Part shown: piece after piece, positions 33,671 to 42,763 of the stretch
Numbering within the stretch: position 1 is the stretch's first letter
Layout of the letters: every line of letters starts with the position of its first letter
Made by a program: the position numbers and the translations under genes
The notes under the pieces: model-generated
Told to the model about the DNA's origin: nothing
What the model saw: the letters and a program-made list of their open reading frames with translations, nothing else
Database searches by the model: none
DNA from: Flavobacterium sp. UBA6203
Lineage (GTDB): Bacteria; Bacteroidota; Bacteroidia; Flavobacteriales; Flavobacteriaceae
Length of the DNA stretch: 44,297 nt
NCBI GenBank assembly: GCA_002421645.1
Contig: DIST01000030.1
Span: 1-44,297 of the forward strand
Direction of reading: 5' to 3'

Positions 33671-35566
33671 ATGAAGATTTACTTATCTATTTTATTTTTG
33701 TTTCTTTCTTCTTTTATTTTTTCACAAGTTGTTGATGAGGGTGATTTAGAAAAGAGACTACAACAAGGCAATGAAATTAAGCCTTCTATTAAACTCTATA
33801 AAATTTATTCTTTAGAGAAGGATACTACTTATGTGGATACTTCTTTGTCAATAAAAAATGAGTATAAATATAATTTTCTTAGAAAAGATATTTTTGGATT
33901 GATTCCTTTTGCTAATGAAGGGCATACTTACAATGTTTTAAATTTTGGACTTATCCAAAAGAGTATATTGCCAAGTTTTGGATTTTCAGCAAAACACTTT
34001 AATTATTTACAAGCTTCTGATATTAAATATTATTCTGTTCCTACACCGCTAACAGAGTTATACTATAAAACAGTGATGGAGCAAGGTCAGTCATTAGATG
34101 CTTTTCTAACAGTTAATACTAAGCCAAATTTTAATTTTTCTATTGCTTATAAAGGTTTGCGATCTAATGGGAAATACATTAATAACATATCTAGTTCGGG
34201 TAATTTTAGATTTACAACAAGTTATTTTACAAAAAACAAACGGTATTTTTTAAATGCTCATTTTACCGCTCAAGATATAGCAAATCAAGAAAATGGAGGT
34301 ATAATTGATACTAAATTATTCGAGCAAAGTAATCCGCCAAATGATCAGCGTGATAGACTTGATGTATATTTTAAAGACGCAACCTCACTATTGAAAGGAA
34401 ACCGTTTGTTTCTAGATCATTCTTTTTTCCTAAATGAGAACAATCCTAATAGTTTAGTTTTTACTCACACTTTTAGTACTGAATATAAGTTTTTTGAATT
34501 TACTCAGTCAAGTGCAAGTACTCGTTTTGGCGATGCATTTTCAAATAGTATTAATAATAAAACCCGTTTTAATAATTTTTACAATAAAATAGGGCTTGGC
34601 TATAAAACTAAAAATTTTGGAAGTTTAAATTTTTACATTGACGATAACAACTACAATTATTATTATAACAGTTTAGTTTATGATCGCTTAGGGAATATTG
34701 TAGTTCCAAATGCTATCTCTGATAGAATAAATATGTTAGGTGGAAATTATACTTATTTCACAAGCAAGTTAACTGCAAAAATTGAATTGGCTCAAACGAT
34801 TTCTAATCAGTCAATTTCAAATGTACATGCAATACTTAATTATACACCTAATGATAATATTAAACTTGAATTTAAATATCAAAAATTAAACAGTTTACCT
34901 AACTTAAATTATACATTATATCAAAGTAGATATGTAGATTATAATTGGTTGAATAATTTTAAAAATGAAAAACTTAACCAATTTTCTTTTTCTGCCTTTA
35001 CAAAATGGTTAAATACTAGTGTACAATATAAAGTTTTAAACGATCATTTGTATTTTGATAATATAACTGATGATATAACCCAACTTTCTGTTAAACCTAT
35101 CCAATATGGCAAAACCATTAATTATTTGTCTGTAAATGCTAATAAAGATATTAAGTTTTGGAAATTAGGTTTAGATGTCACAGTCTTATACCAAAAAGTA
35201 GATCAAGCTTTTGATATAGTTAATGTTCCAGAACTTACTACACGTAGCACTTTATACTTTTCAGATCATGTTTTTAAGAAAGCAATGTTGTTGCAAACTG
35301 GAGTTACATTTCAATATTTCTCTAAATATTATGGAAACGATTATAATCCATTAATTGGCGAATTTTATGTTCAAAATGAAACAAAGTTTGGTAGTTTTCC
35401 AATGTTTGATTTTTTCATAAATGCTAGAATTAAACAAACTAGAATTTATCTAAAAGCAGAACATTTTAATTCTTCTTTTACCGGTTATAATTATTATTCC
35501 GCTCCAAATTATCCATATCGAGATTTTATGGTTCGTTTCGGTTTAGAATGGAATTTCTTTAAATAA
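33671..35566 (+). CDS. Putative outer-membrane porin (Porin_10-type)
   Basis: The 631-residue protein has a signal peptide (to SFIFSQ, about 19). A short N-terminal part (KPSIKLYKIYSLEKDTTYVD) leads into alternating aromatic beta strands throughout, ending FMVRFGLEWNFFK with a terminal aromatic residue, as expected of an outer-membrane barrel. The segment FGLIPFANEGHTYNVLNFGL and the NQENGGIIDT block are consistent with the Bacteroidota putative porin family. It lies after the SusC terminator with its own -7 element, so it need not serve the same ligand. Substrate unknown. Confidence 0.85.
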   Translation: MKIYLSILFLFLSSFIFSQVVDEGDLEKRLQQGNEIKPSIKLYKIYSLEKDTTYVDTSLSIKNEYKYNFLRKDIFGLIPFANEGHTYNVLNFGLIQKSILPSFGFSAKHFNYLQASDIKYYSVPTPLTELYYKTVMEQGQSLDAFLTVNTKPNFNFSIAYKGLRSNGKYINNISSSGNFRFTTSYFTKNKRYFLNAHFTAQDIANQENGGIIDTKLFEQSNPPNDQRDRLDVYFKDATSLLKGNRLFLDHSFFLNENNPNSLVFTHTFSTEYKFFEFTQSSASTRFGDAFSNSINNKTRFNNFYNKIGLGYKTKNFGSLNFYIDDNNYNYYYNSLVYDRLGNIVVPNAISDRINMLGGNYTYFTSKLTAKIELAQTISNQSISNVHAILNYTPNDNIKLEFKYQKLNSLPNLNYTLYQSRYVDYNWLNNFKNEKLNQFSFSAFTKWLNTSVQYKVLNDHLYFDNITDDITQLSVKPIQYGKTINYLSVNANKDIKFWKLGLDVTVLYQKVDQAFDIVNVPELTTRSTLYFSDHVFKKAMLLQTGVTFQYFSKYYGNDYNPLIGEFYVQNETKFGSFPMFDFFINARIKQTRIYLKAEHFNSSFTGYNYYSAPNYPYRDFMVRFGLEWNFFK

Positions 35567-35609
35567 TAAGAAGCCTTTTGTCTTGGTTTTTTATTTCTAA
35601 AATTCACAC

Positions 35610-35617
35610 TATCTTTG
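35610..35617 (+). promoter_or_regulatory. -7 promoter element for the CBS-domain PLP enzyme
   Basis: TATCTTTG matches TAnnTTTG, 22 bases upstream of the ATG at 35639. It shows that an in-frame TTG at 35615 is part of the promoter, not a start codon. Confidence 0.6.
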
Positions 35618-35638
35618 CAAAATAATTCAAAATTTCAG

Positions 35639-37000
35639 ATGAAATACGCAAAAAATATATTAGAAACTATTGGGAATACACCTTTAGTAAAATTAAATAA
35701 AGTAACTGCTGAAGTTGATGCTTTAGTATTGGCTAAAGTAGAAACATTCAATCCAGGAAATTCCGTTAAGGATAGAATGGCAGTAAAAATGATTGAAGAT
35801 GCAGAAGCAGATGGAAGATTAAAACCAGGAGGAACTATTATTGAAGGAACTTCAGGAAATACTGGAATGGGTTTAGCCTTGGCAGCAATCGTAAAAGGGT
35901 ACAAATGTATTTTTGTGATTTCAGATAAGCAATCAAAAGAAAAATCGGATATTCTTCGTGCAGTTGGAGCAAAAGTAATCGTTTGTCCAACCGATGTAGA
36001 ACCAACCGATCCGCGTTCATATTATTCAGTGTCAAAGAAATTAGGAGAGGAAATTCCAAATTCTTGGTACGTAAATCAATACGATAATCCAAGTAACGCT
36101 ATTGCACATTACGAACAAACGGGTCCAGAAATTTGGGAACAAACTGAAGGAAAGATTACTCATTTTGTTGTAGGTGTTGGAACTGGAGGAACGATTTCTG
36201 GAACTGCTAAATATTTAAAAGAGAAAAATCCAAACATCAAAATTTGGGGAATTGATACGTATGGTTCTGTTTTTAAAAAATACCACGAAACTGGAATTTT
36301 TGATGAGAACGAAATCTACTCTTACATCACAGAAGGAATCGGTGAAGATATTTTACCTAAAAACGTTGACTTTTCATTAATCGACGGATTTACTAAAGTT
36401 ACCGATAAAGATGCAGCTGTTTATACCAGAAAAATTGCTTTAGAAGAAGGAATTTTTGTTGGAAACTCTGCTGGAGCCGCTGTAAAGGGTTTATTGCAGT
36501 TAAAAGAGCACTTTGGTCCAGAAGATGTAGTTGTGGTCTTATTTCACGATTCTGGAAGCCGTTATGTTGGAAAGATGTTTAACGATGATTGGATGCGCGA
36601 AAGAGGTTTCTTAGAAGAAGAAATCACAAAAGCAGAAGATTTAATCAAAGAACACATCGAAAAACCATTAGTAATTGTTCGTACTGAAGAATTAGTTTCG
36701 CACGCTATCGAAAGAATGAGAAAATATAAAATCTCTCAAATTCCAGTAGTTGATGTAAATGGTTTTGTAGGTTCTGTTGATGAATCAGATTTATTCCAAA
36801 GTTTCATTTCAGATAAAAATACTGCGGAACGACCAATTCGCGAAGTAATGGGGAAACCATTTCCAATTGTAAAAATTGGAACACCAGTTGAGGAAGTTTC
36901 TAAATTAATCACTAAAGATAACCAAGCGGTTTTAATTGATTTAGGAAATGGTAAACATCACATTATTACGAAATATGATATTATTGGTTCAATAAAATAA
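35639..37000 (+). CDS. Cystathionine beta-synthase-like PLP enzyme with CBS domains
   Basis: The true start is the ATG at 35639 (MKYAKNILETIGNTPLVKLN), giving 453 residues. The cysteine synthase/CBS catalytic fold fills about 1-330, with Schiff-base Lys44 in NPGNSVKDR, the GTSGNTG loop (70-76) and GVGTGGTISGTAKYL. Two CBS domains follow (about 335-453), with VSHAIERMRKYKISQIPVVD near the start of the pair. It should condense serine or O-acetylserine with homocysteine or sulfide. Which activity is physiological is unclear; the CBS-domain tail favours a cystathionine beta-synthase role with ligand control. Soluble and cytoplasmic. Confidence 0.93.
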   Translation: MKYAKNILETIGNTPLVKLNKVTAEVDALVLAKVETFNPGNSVKDRMAVKMIEDAEADGRLKPGGTIIEGTSGNTGMGLALAAIVKGYKCIFVISDKQSKEKSDILRAVGAKVIVCPTDVEPTDPRSYYSVSKKLGEEIPNSWYVNQYDNPSNAIAHYEQTGPEIWEQTEGKITHFVVGVGTGGTISGTAKYLKEKNPNIKIWGIDTYGSVFKKYHETGIFDENEIYSYITEGIGEDILPKNVDFSLIDGFTKVTDKDAAVYTRKIALEEGIFVGNSAGAAVKGLLQLKEHFGPEDVVVVLFHDSGSRYVGKMFNDDWMRERGFLEEEITKAEDLIKEHIEKPLVIVRTEELVSHAIERMRKYKISQIPVVDVNGFVGSVDESDLFQSFISDKNTAERPIREVMGKPFPIVKIGTPVEEVSKLITKDNQAVLIDLGNGKHHIITKYDIIGSIK

Positions 37001-37023
37001 GAATTGGATATTTGTTTTTGATT

Positions 37024-37056
37024 AACCTGTAAATTAATTTTTGCAGGTTTTTTTAT
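37024..37056 (+). terminator. Intrinsic terminator of the CBS-domain PLP enzyme gene
   Basis: Arms aacctgtaaa (37024-37033) and tttgcaggtt (37040-37049), with one G-U pair, are followed by T-rich sequence. Confidence 0.75.
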
Positions 37057-37061
37057 TTTTA

Positions 37062-37069
37062 TACCTTTG
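37062..37069 (+). promoter_or_regulatory. -7 promoter element for the DUF2851 gene
   Basis: TACCTTTG matches TAnnTTTG, 27 bases upstream of the ATG at 37096. Confidence 0.5.
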
Positions 37070-37095
37070 TTTTTCAATTATATACGCCATACAGA

Positions 37096-38364
37096 ATGAA
37101 AGAAGATTTTTTGCACCACGTGTGGCAATTCAAGAAATTTGATATTGCCAATATAAAAACTACAAAAGGAGAATCGATTCAAATTCTCAATTCGGGTCAA
37201 TATTTACAACTTGCGGGACCTGATTTTTTCAATGCGCAACTTATTATCGGAAATCAAAAATGGGCTGGAAATGTTGAAATTCATCTCAAGTCATCGGATT
37301 GGTATGTGCACAATCACGAGAAAGATTCGAATTACGATTCGGTGATTTTACATGTCGTTTGGGAACATGATGTGCCTATTTTTAGAAAAAATAATTCCGA
37401 AATTCCAACGTTAGAACTCAAGGAATATGTCTCGCTTTCGGATTTGCATAAATATCAATCGTTAGTAAGTCAGAAATCTTGGATTTATTGTGAAAATGAG
37501 TTACGAAATGTAGATGATTTTATTTTTAATAATTGGCAAGAACGTTTGTTTTTTGATCGTTTAGAAAGAAAATCGCAATTGATTTTTGAGTTAGCGGAAA
37601 CTTCTAATCAAGATTGGGAAGCGGTTTTGTTTTGTCTTTTGGCTAAAAATTTTGGTTTAAATACGAATGGCGAAATGTTTTACAAAGTTGCTAAATCGAT
37701 TCTATTTTCCGTAGTTCGAAAAGAATCTTATTCTCTAGAATCACTAGAAGCTTTATTGTTAGGTCAAGCAAATTTACTTTCTCATGATTTTCAAGATAGT
37801 TATGCAAAAGAACTGCAAAAATCCTATGCTTACTTAGTTCAGAAATATCAATTACAAGAAAAAGTAGCTGGCTCGGTGGAATTTTTCAAGCATCGTCCTG
37901 ATAATTTTCCTACTATTCGATTGGCGCAATTGGCTAATTTGTATTTTCATCGAAAGAATATATTTTCTTTGGTTATGAATAGTACATCCATAAATGAATT
38001 ATATCAAATTTTTAATATAGGTGTCAGTAAATATTGGGAAATGCATTATAATTTTGATAAAGAAAGTTCGAAAAAGATGAAAAAGCTTTCTAAATCATTC
38101 ATCGATTTATTGGTTATAAATACAATCATTCCGCTTCGATTTGCTTATGCCAGAAGTCAGCAAAAAGAGATTACTCAAGAATTAATTGATTTGGCGACTT
38201 TAATTCCAGCGGAACAAAATGCGATTATTGAAAAGTTTAAGAAATTCGGATTACAGATAAATAATGTCTATGAATCTCAAGCCTTATTAGAGTTAAAAAA
38301 GAATTATTGCGATAGTAAAAAGTGTATGGATTGTGCAATTGGTCATTTTATTCTAAAAAAATAA
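37096..38364 (+). CDS. DUF2851 family protein
   Basis: The 422-residue protein has the DUF2851 N-terminus, MKEDFLHHVWQFKKFD, and core LAGPDFFNAQLIIG..KWAGNVEIHLKSSDW, with VILHVVWEHDVPI. The rest is mainly helical, with a closing CDSKKCMDCAIGHFIL motif whose three Cys and a His may bind metal. The family is widespread in Bacteroidota and has no proven function. The N-terminal part has been compared by some to nuclease-like folds, but I see no clear catalytic set. No signal peptide, so cytoplasmic. It sits alone with its own promoter. Confidence 0.92.
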   Translation: MKEDFLHHVWQFKKFDIANIKTTKGESIQILNSGQYLQLAGPDFFNAQLIIGNQKWAGNVEIHLKSSDWYVHNHEKDSNYDSVILHVVWEHDVPIFRKNNSEIPTLELKEYVSLSDLHKYQSLVSQKSWIYCENELRNVDDFIFNNWQERLFFDRLERKSQLIFELAETSNQDWEAVLFCLLAKNFGLNTNGEMFYKVAKSILFSVVRKESYSLESLEALLLGQANLLSHDFQDSYAKELQKSYAYLVQKYQLQEKVAGSVEFFKHRPDNFPTIRLAQLANLYFHRKNIFSLVMNSTSINELYQIFNIGVSKYWEMHYNFDKESSKKMKKLSKSFIDLLVINTIIPLRFAYARSQQKEITQELIDLATLIPAEQNAIIEKFKKFGLQINNVYESQALLELKKNYCDSKKCMDCAIGHFILKK

Positions 38365-38367
38365 TCG

Positions 38368-38375
38368 TATTTTTG
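38368..38375 (+). promoter_or_regulatory. -7 promoter element for the PspC-domain gene
   Basis: TATTTTTG matches TAnnTTTG, 17 bases upstream of the ATG at 38393. Confidence 0.45.
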
Positions 38376-38392
38376 AAAAAAAATATTTAAAA

Positions 38393-38614
38393 ATGGTTCA
38401 AAACCTATTACATTTTTTTGAAAAACACGGATTTTTTGTTGCCACACGCTTCGCTGATAGATTAGGGATGCGCGCAACAAATGTTCGCTTGTTTTTTATC
38501 TATATTTCTTTTATAACAGTAGGTTTAGGATTTGGATTGTATCTTACTTTGGCTTTTCTTTTAAAGTTAAAAGATATGATAAAAACTAAAAGAAGTTCAG
38601 TTTTTGACTTATAA
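38393..38614 (+). CDS. Short PspC-domain membrane protein
   Basis: The 73-residue protein reads HGFFVATRFADRLGMRATNV followed by one hydrophobic span (about 31-56, LFFIYISFITVGLGFGLYLTLA) and a Lys-rich tail. This is the PspC-type pattern (ADRLG..VRxxF...TxGxGxxxYL), reduced to the core. PspC proteins act at the inner membrane in phage-shock/envelope stress responses in other bacteria. Here the context gives no psp partners, so the role is open. Confidence 0.85.
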   Translation: MVQNLLHFFEKHGFFVATRFADRLGMRATNVRLFFIYISFITVGLGFGLYLTLAFLLKLKDMIKTKRSSVFDL

Positions 38615-38659
38615 AATTTCATTAAGTGTAAGTTTTATTTGAATTTTAGATACTTTTAT

Positions 38660-38667
38660 TATCTTTG
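38660..38667 (+). promoter_or_regulatory. -7 promoter element for the NSS symporter operon
   Basis: TATCTTTG matches TAnnTTTG, 25 bases upstream of the ATG at 38693. Confidence 0.6.
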
Positions 38668-38692
38668 AAAAATTAACAACCAATAAAATTAT

Positions 38693-40513
38693 ATGACAGC
38701 AAAAGTAGAATCATGGGGTTCACGCGTTGGACTTATCTTAGCCATGGCTGGAAACGCTGTAGGATTGGGTAATTTTTTAAGATTTCCAGTTCAAGCAGTG
38801 CAAAATGGAGGAGGTGCATTTATTATACCTTATTTGATTTGTTTTTTAATAATGGGAATTCCATTATTGTTGATTGAATGGTCAACAGGTCGTTTTGGTG
38901 GGAAATTTGGTAATCATAGTACACCTTATATTTTAGATACAATGGCTAAAGGTCGTATTTGGAAATATATTGGAGTATTTGGAATTTTTACCAATATTGC
39001 CGTTGCGGCTTATTATTGTTACATTGAATCTTGGACAATGTCTTATGTGTATCATTCGATTGTTGGTACATTTGACGGAATGAGCCAAGCTAATGTTGCA
39101 GGATTTTTCAATTCTTATGTCGATATTTCTCATTCTACAACCGGAATTCCATATGAAGCAGTAATTTTTTATGTGATTTGTTTACTTTTAAATACTTGGA
39201 TTTTGTCTAAAGGTTTAGGTGGAATTGAAAAAGTAGCAAAAATTGGTATGCCATTGTTAATTTTATTTGGTGTAATTTTAGCAGTAAGAGGTATTACTTT
39301 AGGAACTAGTGGAGCATCAGATATTTTTCCAAATGCAAATGCTTGGGATGGTTTAAATTTCTTATGGACACCACAATTTGACTCTTTAGCTAATCCAAAA
39401 GTATGGTTAGCTGCTGCTGGACAAATTTTCTTTACACTTTCTGTAGGAATGGGAACCATTCATTGTTATGCTGCTTATTTAAAGGAAAGAGACGATGTGG
39501 CCTTGAATGCTGTTTCTGCTGGATTCATGAATGAATTCGTTGAAGTGGTTTTAGGATCTTTAATTGTTATTCCAATCGCAGCAGGATATTTAGGATTAGA
39601 TTGGGTTATTCAAAATGCTGGTTTTGGTATGGCTTTTCAAACAATGCCTTATTTATTCCAACAATGGGGAGGTCTTTTAGCTGTTTTGGCTGGAGTATTT
39701 TGGTTTGGACTTTTATTCTTTGCAGGAATTACCTCTTCATTAGCTATGGGAACTCCATGGATGGGCTTTATGTCGGATGAGTTTGGTTGGTCAAAAAATA
39801 AAGGAGCTTGGTCTTTTGGAGCATTAGCTTTAATTATGGGATTGCCTACAGTTATTTTCTATAATCAAGGTGTTTTTGATCAATATGATTATTGGGCTGG
39901 GACTGTGAGTTTAGTTGTATTTGCATTCCTAGAAACCGTATTGTTTTCTTATATTTTTGGTATCAATAGAGGTTGGGATGAAATCAATAAAGGGGCAGAT
40001 ATCAAATTACCTAAATTCTTTAAATATGTAATTTTAATTATTACTCCTTTATTATTAGGTGCTGTTTTGGTTTCAAGTATTCCTGATTGGGTTAATCAAG
40101 TTCAAAATAATGATACACAAAATAAAGAGTGGTTTGCGGAGAATTATTTTGCTGAAAATTTTGAAGGTTCTGGTAAGGTATCAGGTATAGTTATTGAAGT
40201 AAAATCAGATTATGTTAAATTTGAATTTGAAAGCGAAAGAAAGAAATTTGATAAAGTATCAAATCAAGTTCTTGTTGAAAAATTCAATGATACAAAAGAA
40301 TATAAATTTGATTCAAGTTTAAATCAAGAAGCTATTGTAAAAGTGGGGGATGTTATTAAACCTGGTGATGCAATTGCTAAAGGAGATTTTACAAACAATA
40401 CTTTATATAAGTTTATCGGAAGAATGCTATTGTTAACGCTTTTTATATTTATTTCAATAATTGTTTACGTTGCTTATAAGAAACGTGTTAAAGAAGGGAG
40501 GGCTACATTATGA
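38693..40513 (+). CDS. Sodium-dependent transporter, NSS/SNF family, with a soluble insertion
   Basis: The 606-residue inner-membrane protein opens with the NSS signature WGSRVGLILAMAGNAVGLGNFLRFP (TM1, split here as WGSRVGLILAMAGNAVGLGN and then FLRFP), which holds Na+ and substrate contacts. GGGAFIIPYLICFLIMGIPL follows (TM2). Further spans run to about 465 (FKYVILIITPLLLGAVLVSS). An unusual ~95-residue hydrophilic stretch (about 477-570) then precedes the last span (LLLTLFIFISIIVYVAYKK). Within it, VKVGDVIKPGDAIAKGD resembles a biotinyl/lipoyl-like beta hairpin. NSS proteins import amino acids with Na+; the substrate is unknown. The stop overlaps the next gene's ATG (ATGA). Confidence 0.94.
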   Translation: MTAKVESWGSRVGLILAMAGNAVGLGNFLRFPVQAVQNGGGAFIIPYLICFLIMGIPLLLIEWSTGRFGGKFGNHSTPYILDTMAKGRIWKYIGVFGIFTNIAVAAYYCYIESWTMSYVYHSIVGTFDGMSQANVAGFFNSYVDISHSTTGIPYEAVIFYVICLLLNTWILSKGLGGIEKVAKIGMPLLILFGVILAVRGITLGTSGASDIFPNANAWDGLNFLWTPQFDSLANPKVWLAAAGQIFFTLSVGMGTIHCYAAYLKERDDVALNAVSAGFMNEFVEVVLGSLIVIPIAAGYLGLDWVIQNAGFGMAFQTMPYLFQQWGGLLAVLAGVFWFGLLFFAGITSSLAMGTPWMGFMSDEFGWSKNKGAWSFGALALIMGLPTVIFYNQGVFDQYDYWAGTVSLVVFAFLETVLFSYIFGINRGWDEINKGADIKLPKFFKYVILIITPLLLGAVLVSSIPDWVNQVQNNDTQNKEWFAENYFAENFEGSGKVSGIVIEVKSDYVKFEFESERKKFDKVSNQVLVEKFNDTKEYKFDSSLNQEAIVKVGDVIKPGDAIAKGDFTNNTLYKFIGRMLLLTLFIFISIIVYVAYKKRVKEGRATL

Positions 40514-40665
40514 ATTCAGCAGCATTAATAACTATGGTTTTGGCGCAAGGAATTGTGATTTGTTTAACAGGGTTCTTTTTTTATAAAGTCTTAACAACGC
40601 CTCCTGCTCAAGAGCCAGATTCTTTTTCTGAAAATGATGAAGAGTCAGTAAGAAAAAACGATTAA
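40510..40665 (+). CDS. 51-aa single-span protein, probable small subunit of the NSS symporter
   Basis: The frame from ATG at 40510 encodes MNSAALITMVLAQGIVICLT plus a hydrophobic GFFFYKVLTTPP segment, then an acidic tail (EPDSFSENDEESVRKND). The single membrane helix is about residues 5-28. The start overlaps the symporter stop as ATGA, the mark of translational coupling. MetS-like small subunits of this size accompany NSS transporters such as the methionine/alanine importer MetPS of Corynebacterium, and similar genes are annotated next to NSS genes elsewhere. Subunit role is inferred from size, topology and overlap. Confidence 0.8.
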   Translation: MNSAALITMVLAQGIVICLTGFFFYKVLTTPPAQEPDSFSENDEESVRKND

Positions 40666-40675
40666 TTTTTTAAAA

Positions 40676-41554
40676 ATGAATAAATTAAAATCCTACTTCC
40701 TGTTTTCAAGAGAACACAGAAGTGGGATTTTTTTGTTGTTTGCAATTATCATTTTAGTGCAATTAGGTTATTTTTTTCTAAACGATAATTTTATTTCTAC
40801 CAATAATACTTCTGAAGATAAAGCATGGTTATCAGTGCAAAATGAAATTGATAGTTTAAAAAATACTCAAGCTACCAAAAAAGATACGATTTATCCATTT
40901 AATCCCAATTACATTACCGATTATAAAGGCTATAAATTAGGAATGTCAATTCAGGAAATTGATCGTTTGCATGCTTATCGAAAAAAAGGGAAGTTTGTAA
41001 ATTCTGCAGAAGAGTTTCAGCAGGTTACTCAAGTTTCAAATGCATTTCTTTCTAAGATTAGTCCGTACTTTAAATTTCCAGATTGGGTAAAAAATAAAAC
41101 CAATGGTACTTCAGAGAAGTTCCACAAGTTTTTGCCTAAAGAAAAAGAGAAGATTGTTCAAAAAGATATCAATAGTGCAACAAGAGAAGATTTAATTGCG
41201 GTTTATGGTATTGGAGAAAAATTAGCAGATAAAATTCTGCAAGAGAAAGAAAAGTTAGGATGCTTTGTTAGTATGGAGCAATTTCAGTATATGTGGGGAA
41301 TTAGTCCAGAAGCTTTAGCTGATTTAGAGAAACGATTTGTTGTAAAAACTCAAAATGGAATAAAGAAAATTGCAATCAACGATTTGTCACAGAAAGAATT
41401 GGCTAAATTTCCCTTTTTCAATTATGCATTAGCTAGAGAAATCGTCATCTATAGAACTATGAATAATGGTATTAAGAATATTGATGATTTAACAAAAATT
41501 AAGGGAATGCCTAATGAAAAAATAAAAATAATCGCTTTATATTTGGATTTTTAA
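40676..41554 (+). CDS. Helix-hairpin-helix (ComEA-like) membrane-anchored protein
   Basis: The 292-residue protein has one N-terminal membrane span (about 17-35, SGIFLLFAIIILVQLGYFFL). An Asn/Ser/Lys linker follows, then HhH-type repeats: a degenerate one near residue 85 (YKLGMSIQEIDRLHAYRKKG), a canonical one near 165 (DINSATREDLIAVYGIGEKL ADKIL), and another near 235 (AINDLSQKELAKFPFFNYAL). Such repeats bind DNA non-specifically in ComEA. Competence is not indicated by neighbours here, so the role (DNA binding at the envelope) is only inferred. It starts 10 bases after the small NSS gene and may be read through from it. Confidence 0.88.
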   Translation: MNKLKSYFLFSREHRSGIFLLFAIIILVQLGYFFLNDNFISTNNTSEDKAWLSVQNEIDSLKNTQATKKDTIYPFNPNYITDYKGYKLGMSIQEIDRLHAYRKKGKFVNSAEEFQQVTQVSNAFLSKISPYFKFPDWVKNKTNGTSEKFHKFLPKEKEKIVQKDINSATREDLIAVYGIGEKLADKILQEKEKLGCFVSMEQFQYMWGISPEALADLEKRFVVKTQNGIKKIAINDLSQKELAKFPFFNYALAREIVIYRTMNNGIKNIDDLTKIKGMPNEKIKIIALYLDF

Positions 41555-41593
41555 AAATATTACCAATAAAACAACCTATACAATTACAGATTT

Positions 41594-42763
41594 ATGAATT
41601 CAATGTATTTCACAGAAGAACACGAATTATTCAGACAAAGTTTTAGAGATTTTTTACATAAAGAAGTGGTACCTCACATTGAAAAATGGGAAAAAACAGG
41701 AACTATTGAGCGTTTTATTTGGGAGAAATTCGGTGAAATGGGCTTCTTTGGATTGAATTATCCAGAAGCTTATGGTGGAATGGGTTTGGATTTATTTTAT
41801 ACAGTTATTTTTTTAGAAGAGCTTCAAAAAGTGAAGTCGTCTGGTTTTGCTGCTGCAATGTGGGCTCATGCTTATTTAGCCATGACTCATTTAAATGCAG
41901 AAGGCGATGGAAGAATCAAACAAGAATATTTAGCGCCAAGTATTGCTGGAAAAAAAATTGGAGCATTATGTATTACCGAACCATTTGGAGGTAGTGATGT
42001 AGCTGGAATGCGAACAACTGCTGTGAGAAAGGGTGATAAATTTATAATAAATGGTTCTAAAACGTTTATAACAAATGGCGTTTATGCGGATTACTATGTG
42101 TTAGCAGCTAAAACTAATCCAGAATTAGGGAATAAAGGAATTAGTATCTTTTTGGTGGATGCAAAAACACCAGGTATCTCAGCAACTAAGCTAGATAAAT
42201 TAGGGTGGAGAGCATCAGATACAGCAGAGCTTGCATTTGACAATCTGGAAATTCCATTAGAAAACTTAATGGGTGAAGAAGGAAAAGGTTTCCCGTATAT
42301 CATGCAACATTTTGCTTTAGAACGTTTAATTATGGCTATCAATGCTCACGCAAGAGCAGAATATGCAATTGAGTACACTATTGAATATATGTCACAACGT
42401 GAAGCTTTCGGAAGTACAATTAATAAATTCCAAGCTTTAAGACATACAATGGTAGAACATGCAACAGAAGTGGAACATTGTAAAATATTTAATTATGCTG
42501 CTGTAGCAAGATTAAATAAAGGAGAATATGTGGTTAAAGAAGCAACCATGGCAAAATTAAAATCGACTAAAGTTGCAGATTTAGCAATTTATGATTGTTT
42601 GCAAATGTTAGGCGGTTATGGATACATGGAAGAATATCCTCTAGCTCGTTTGTTAAGAGATAGTCGTTTAGGACCAATTGGTGGAGGAACTTCTGAAATT
42701 TTAAAAGAAATTTTATCAAAAATGATAATTGATAATCAAAATTACCAGCCGGCTGTAAAATAG
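41594..42763 (+). CDS. Acyl-CoA dehydrogenase (LCAD/IVD-type active site)
   Basis: The 389-residue FAD enzyme should oxidise acyl-CoA to the 2-enoyl-CoA, passing electrons to ETF. Family blocks are EEHELFRQSFRDFL, GLNYPEAYGGMGLD, ALCITEPFGGSDVAGMRTTA and the C-terminal LLRDSRLGPIGGGTSEILKE. In the common MCAD-like layout the catalytic Glu sits in the YEGTxxI position; here that site is IGGGTSEI, with Gly. The loop residue Glu243 in FALERLIMA matches the ERL Glu used by long-chain and isovaleryl-CoA dehydrogenases, so it is the likely base. Chain preference cannot be called. No beta-oxidation partner is adjacent. Confidence 0.94.
   Translation: MNSMYFTEEHELFRQSFRDFLHKEVVPHIEKWEKTGTIERFIWEKFGEMGFFGLNYPEAYGGMGLDLFYTVIFLEELQKVKSSGFAAAMWAHAYLAMTHLNAEGDGRIKQEYLAPSIAGKKIGALCITEPFGGSDVAGMRTTAVRKGDKFIINGSKTFITNGVYADYYVLAAKTNPELGNKGISIFLVDAKTPGISATKLDKLGWRASDTAELAFDNLEIPLENLMGEEGKGFPYIMQHFALERLIMAINAHARAEYAIEYTIEYMSQREAFGSTINKFQALRHTMVEHATEVEHCKIFNYAAVARLNKGEYVVKEATMAKLKSTKVADLAIYDCLQMLGGYGYMEEYPLARLLRDSRLGPIGGGTSEILKEILSKMIIDNQNYQPAVK

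Noticed and set aside
35615..35638. TTG start giving eight extra residues to the CBS-domain enzyme
   Set aside because: The TTG is part of the TATCTTTG promoter box, and the ATG at 35639 matches the family N-terminus.
38693..40513. Lipoyl or biotin attachment domain in the NSS symporter
   Set aside because: The hairpin-like GDVIKPGDAIA is present, but no modifiable Lys in the expected turn is visible.
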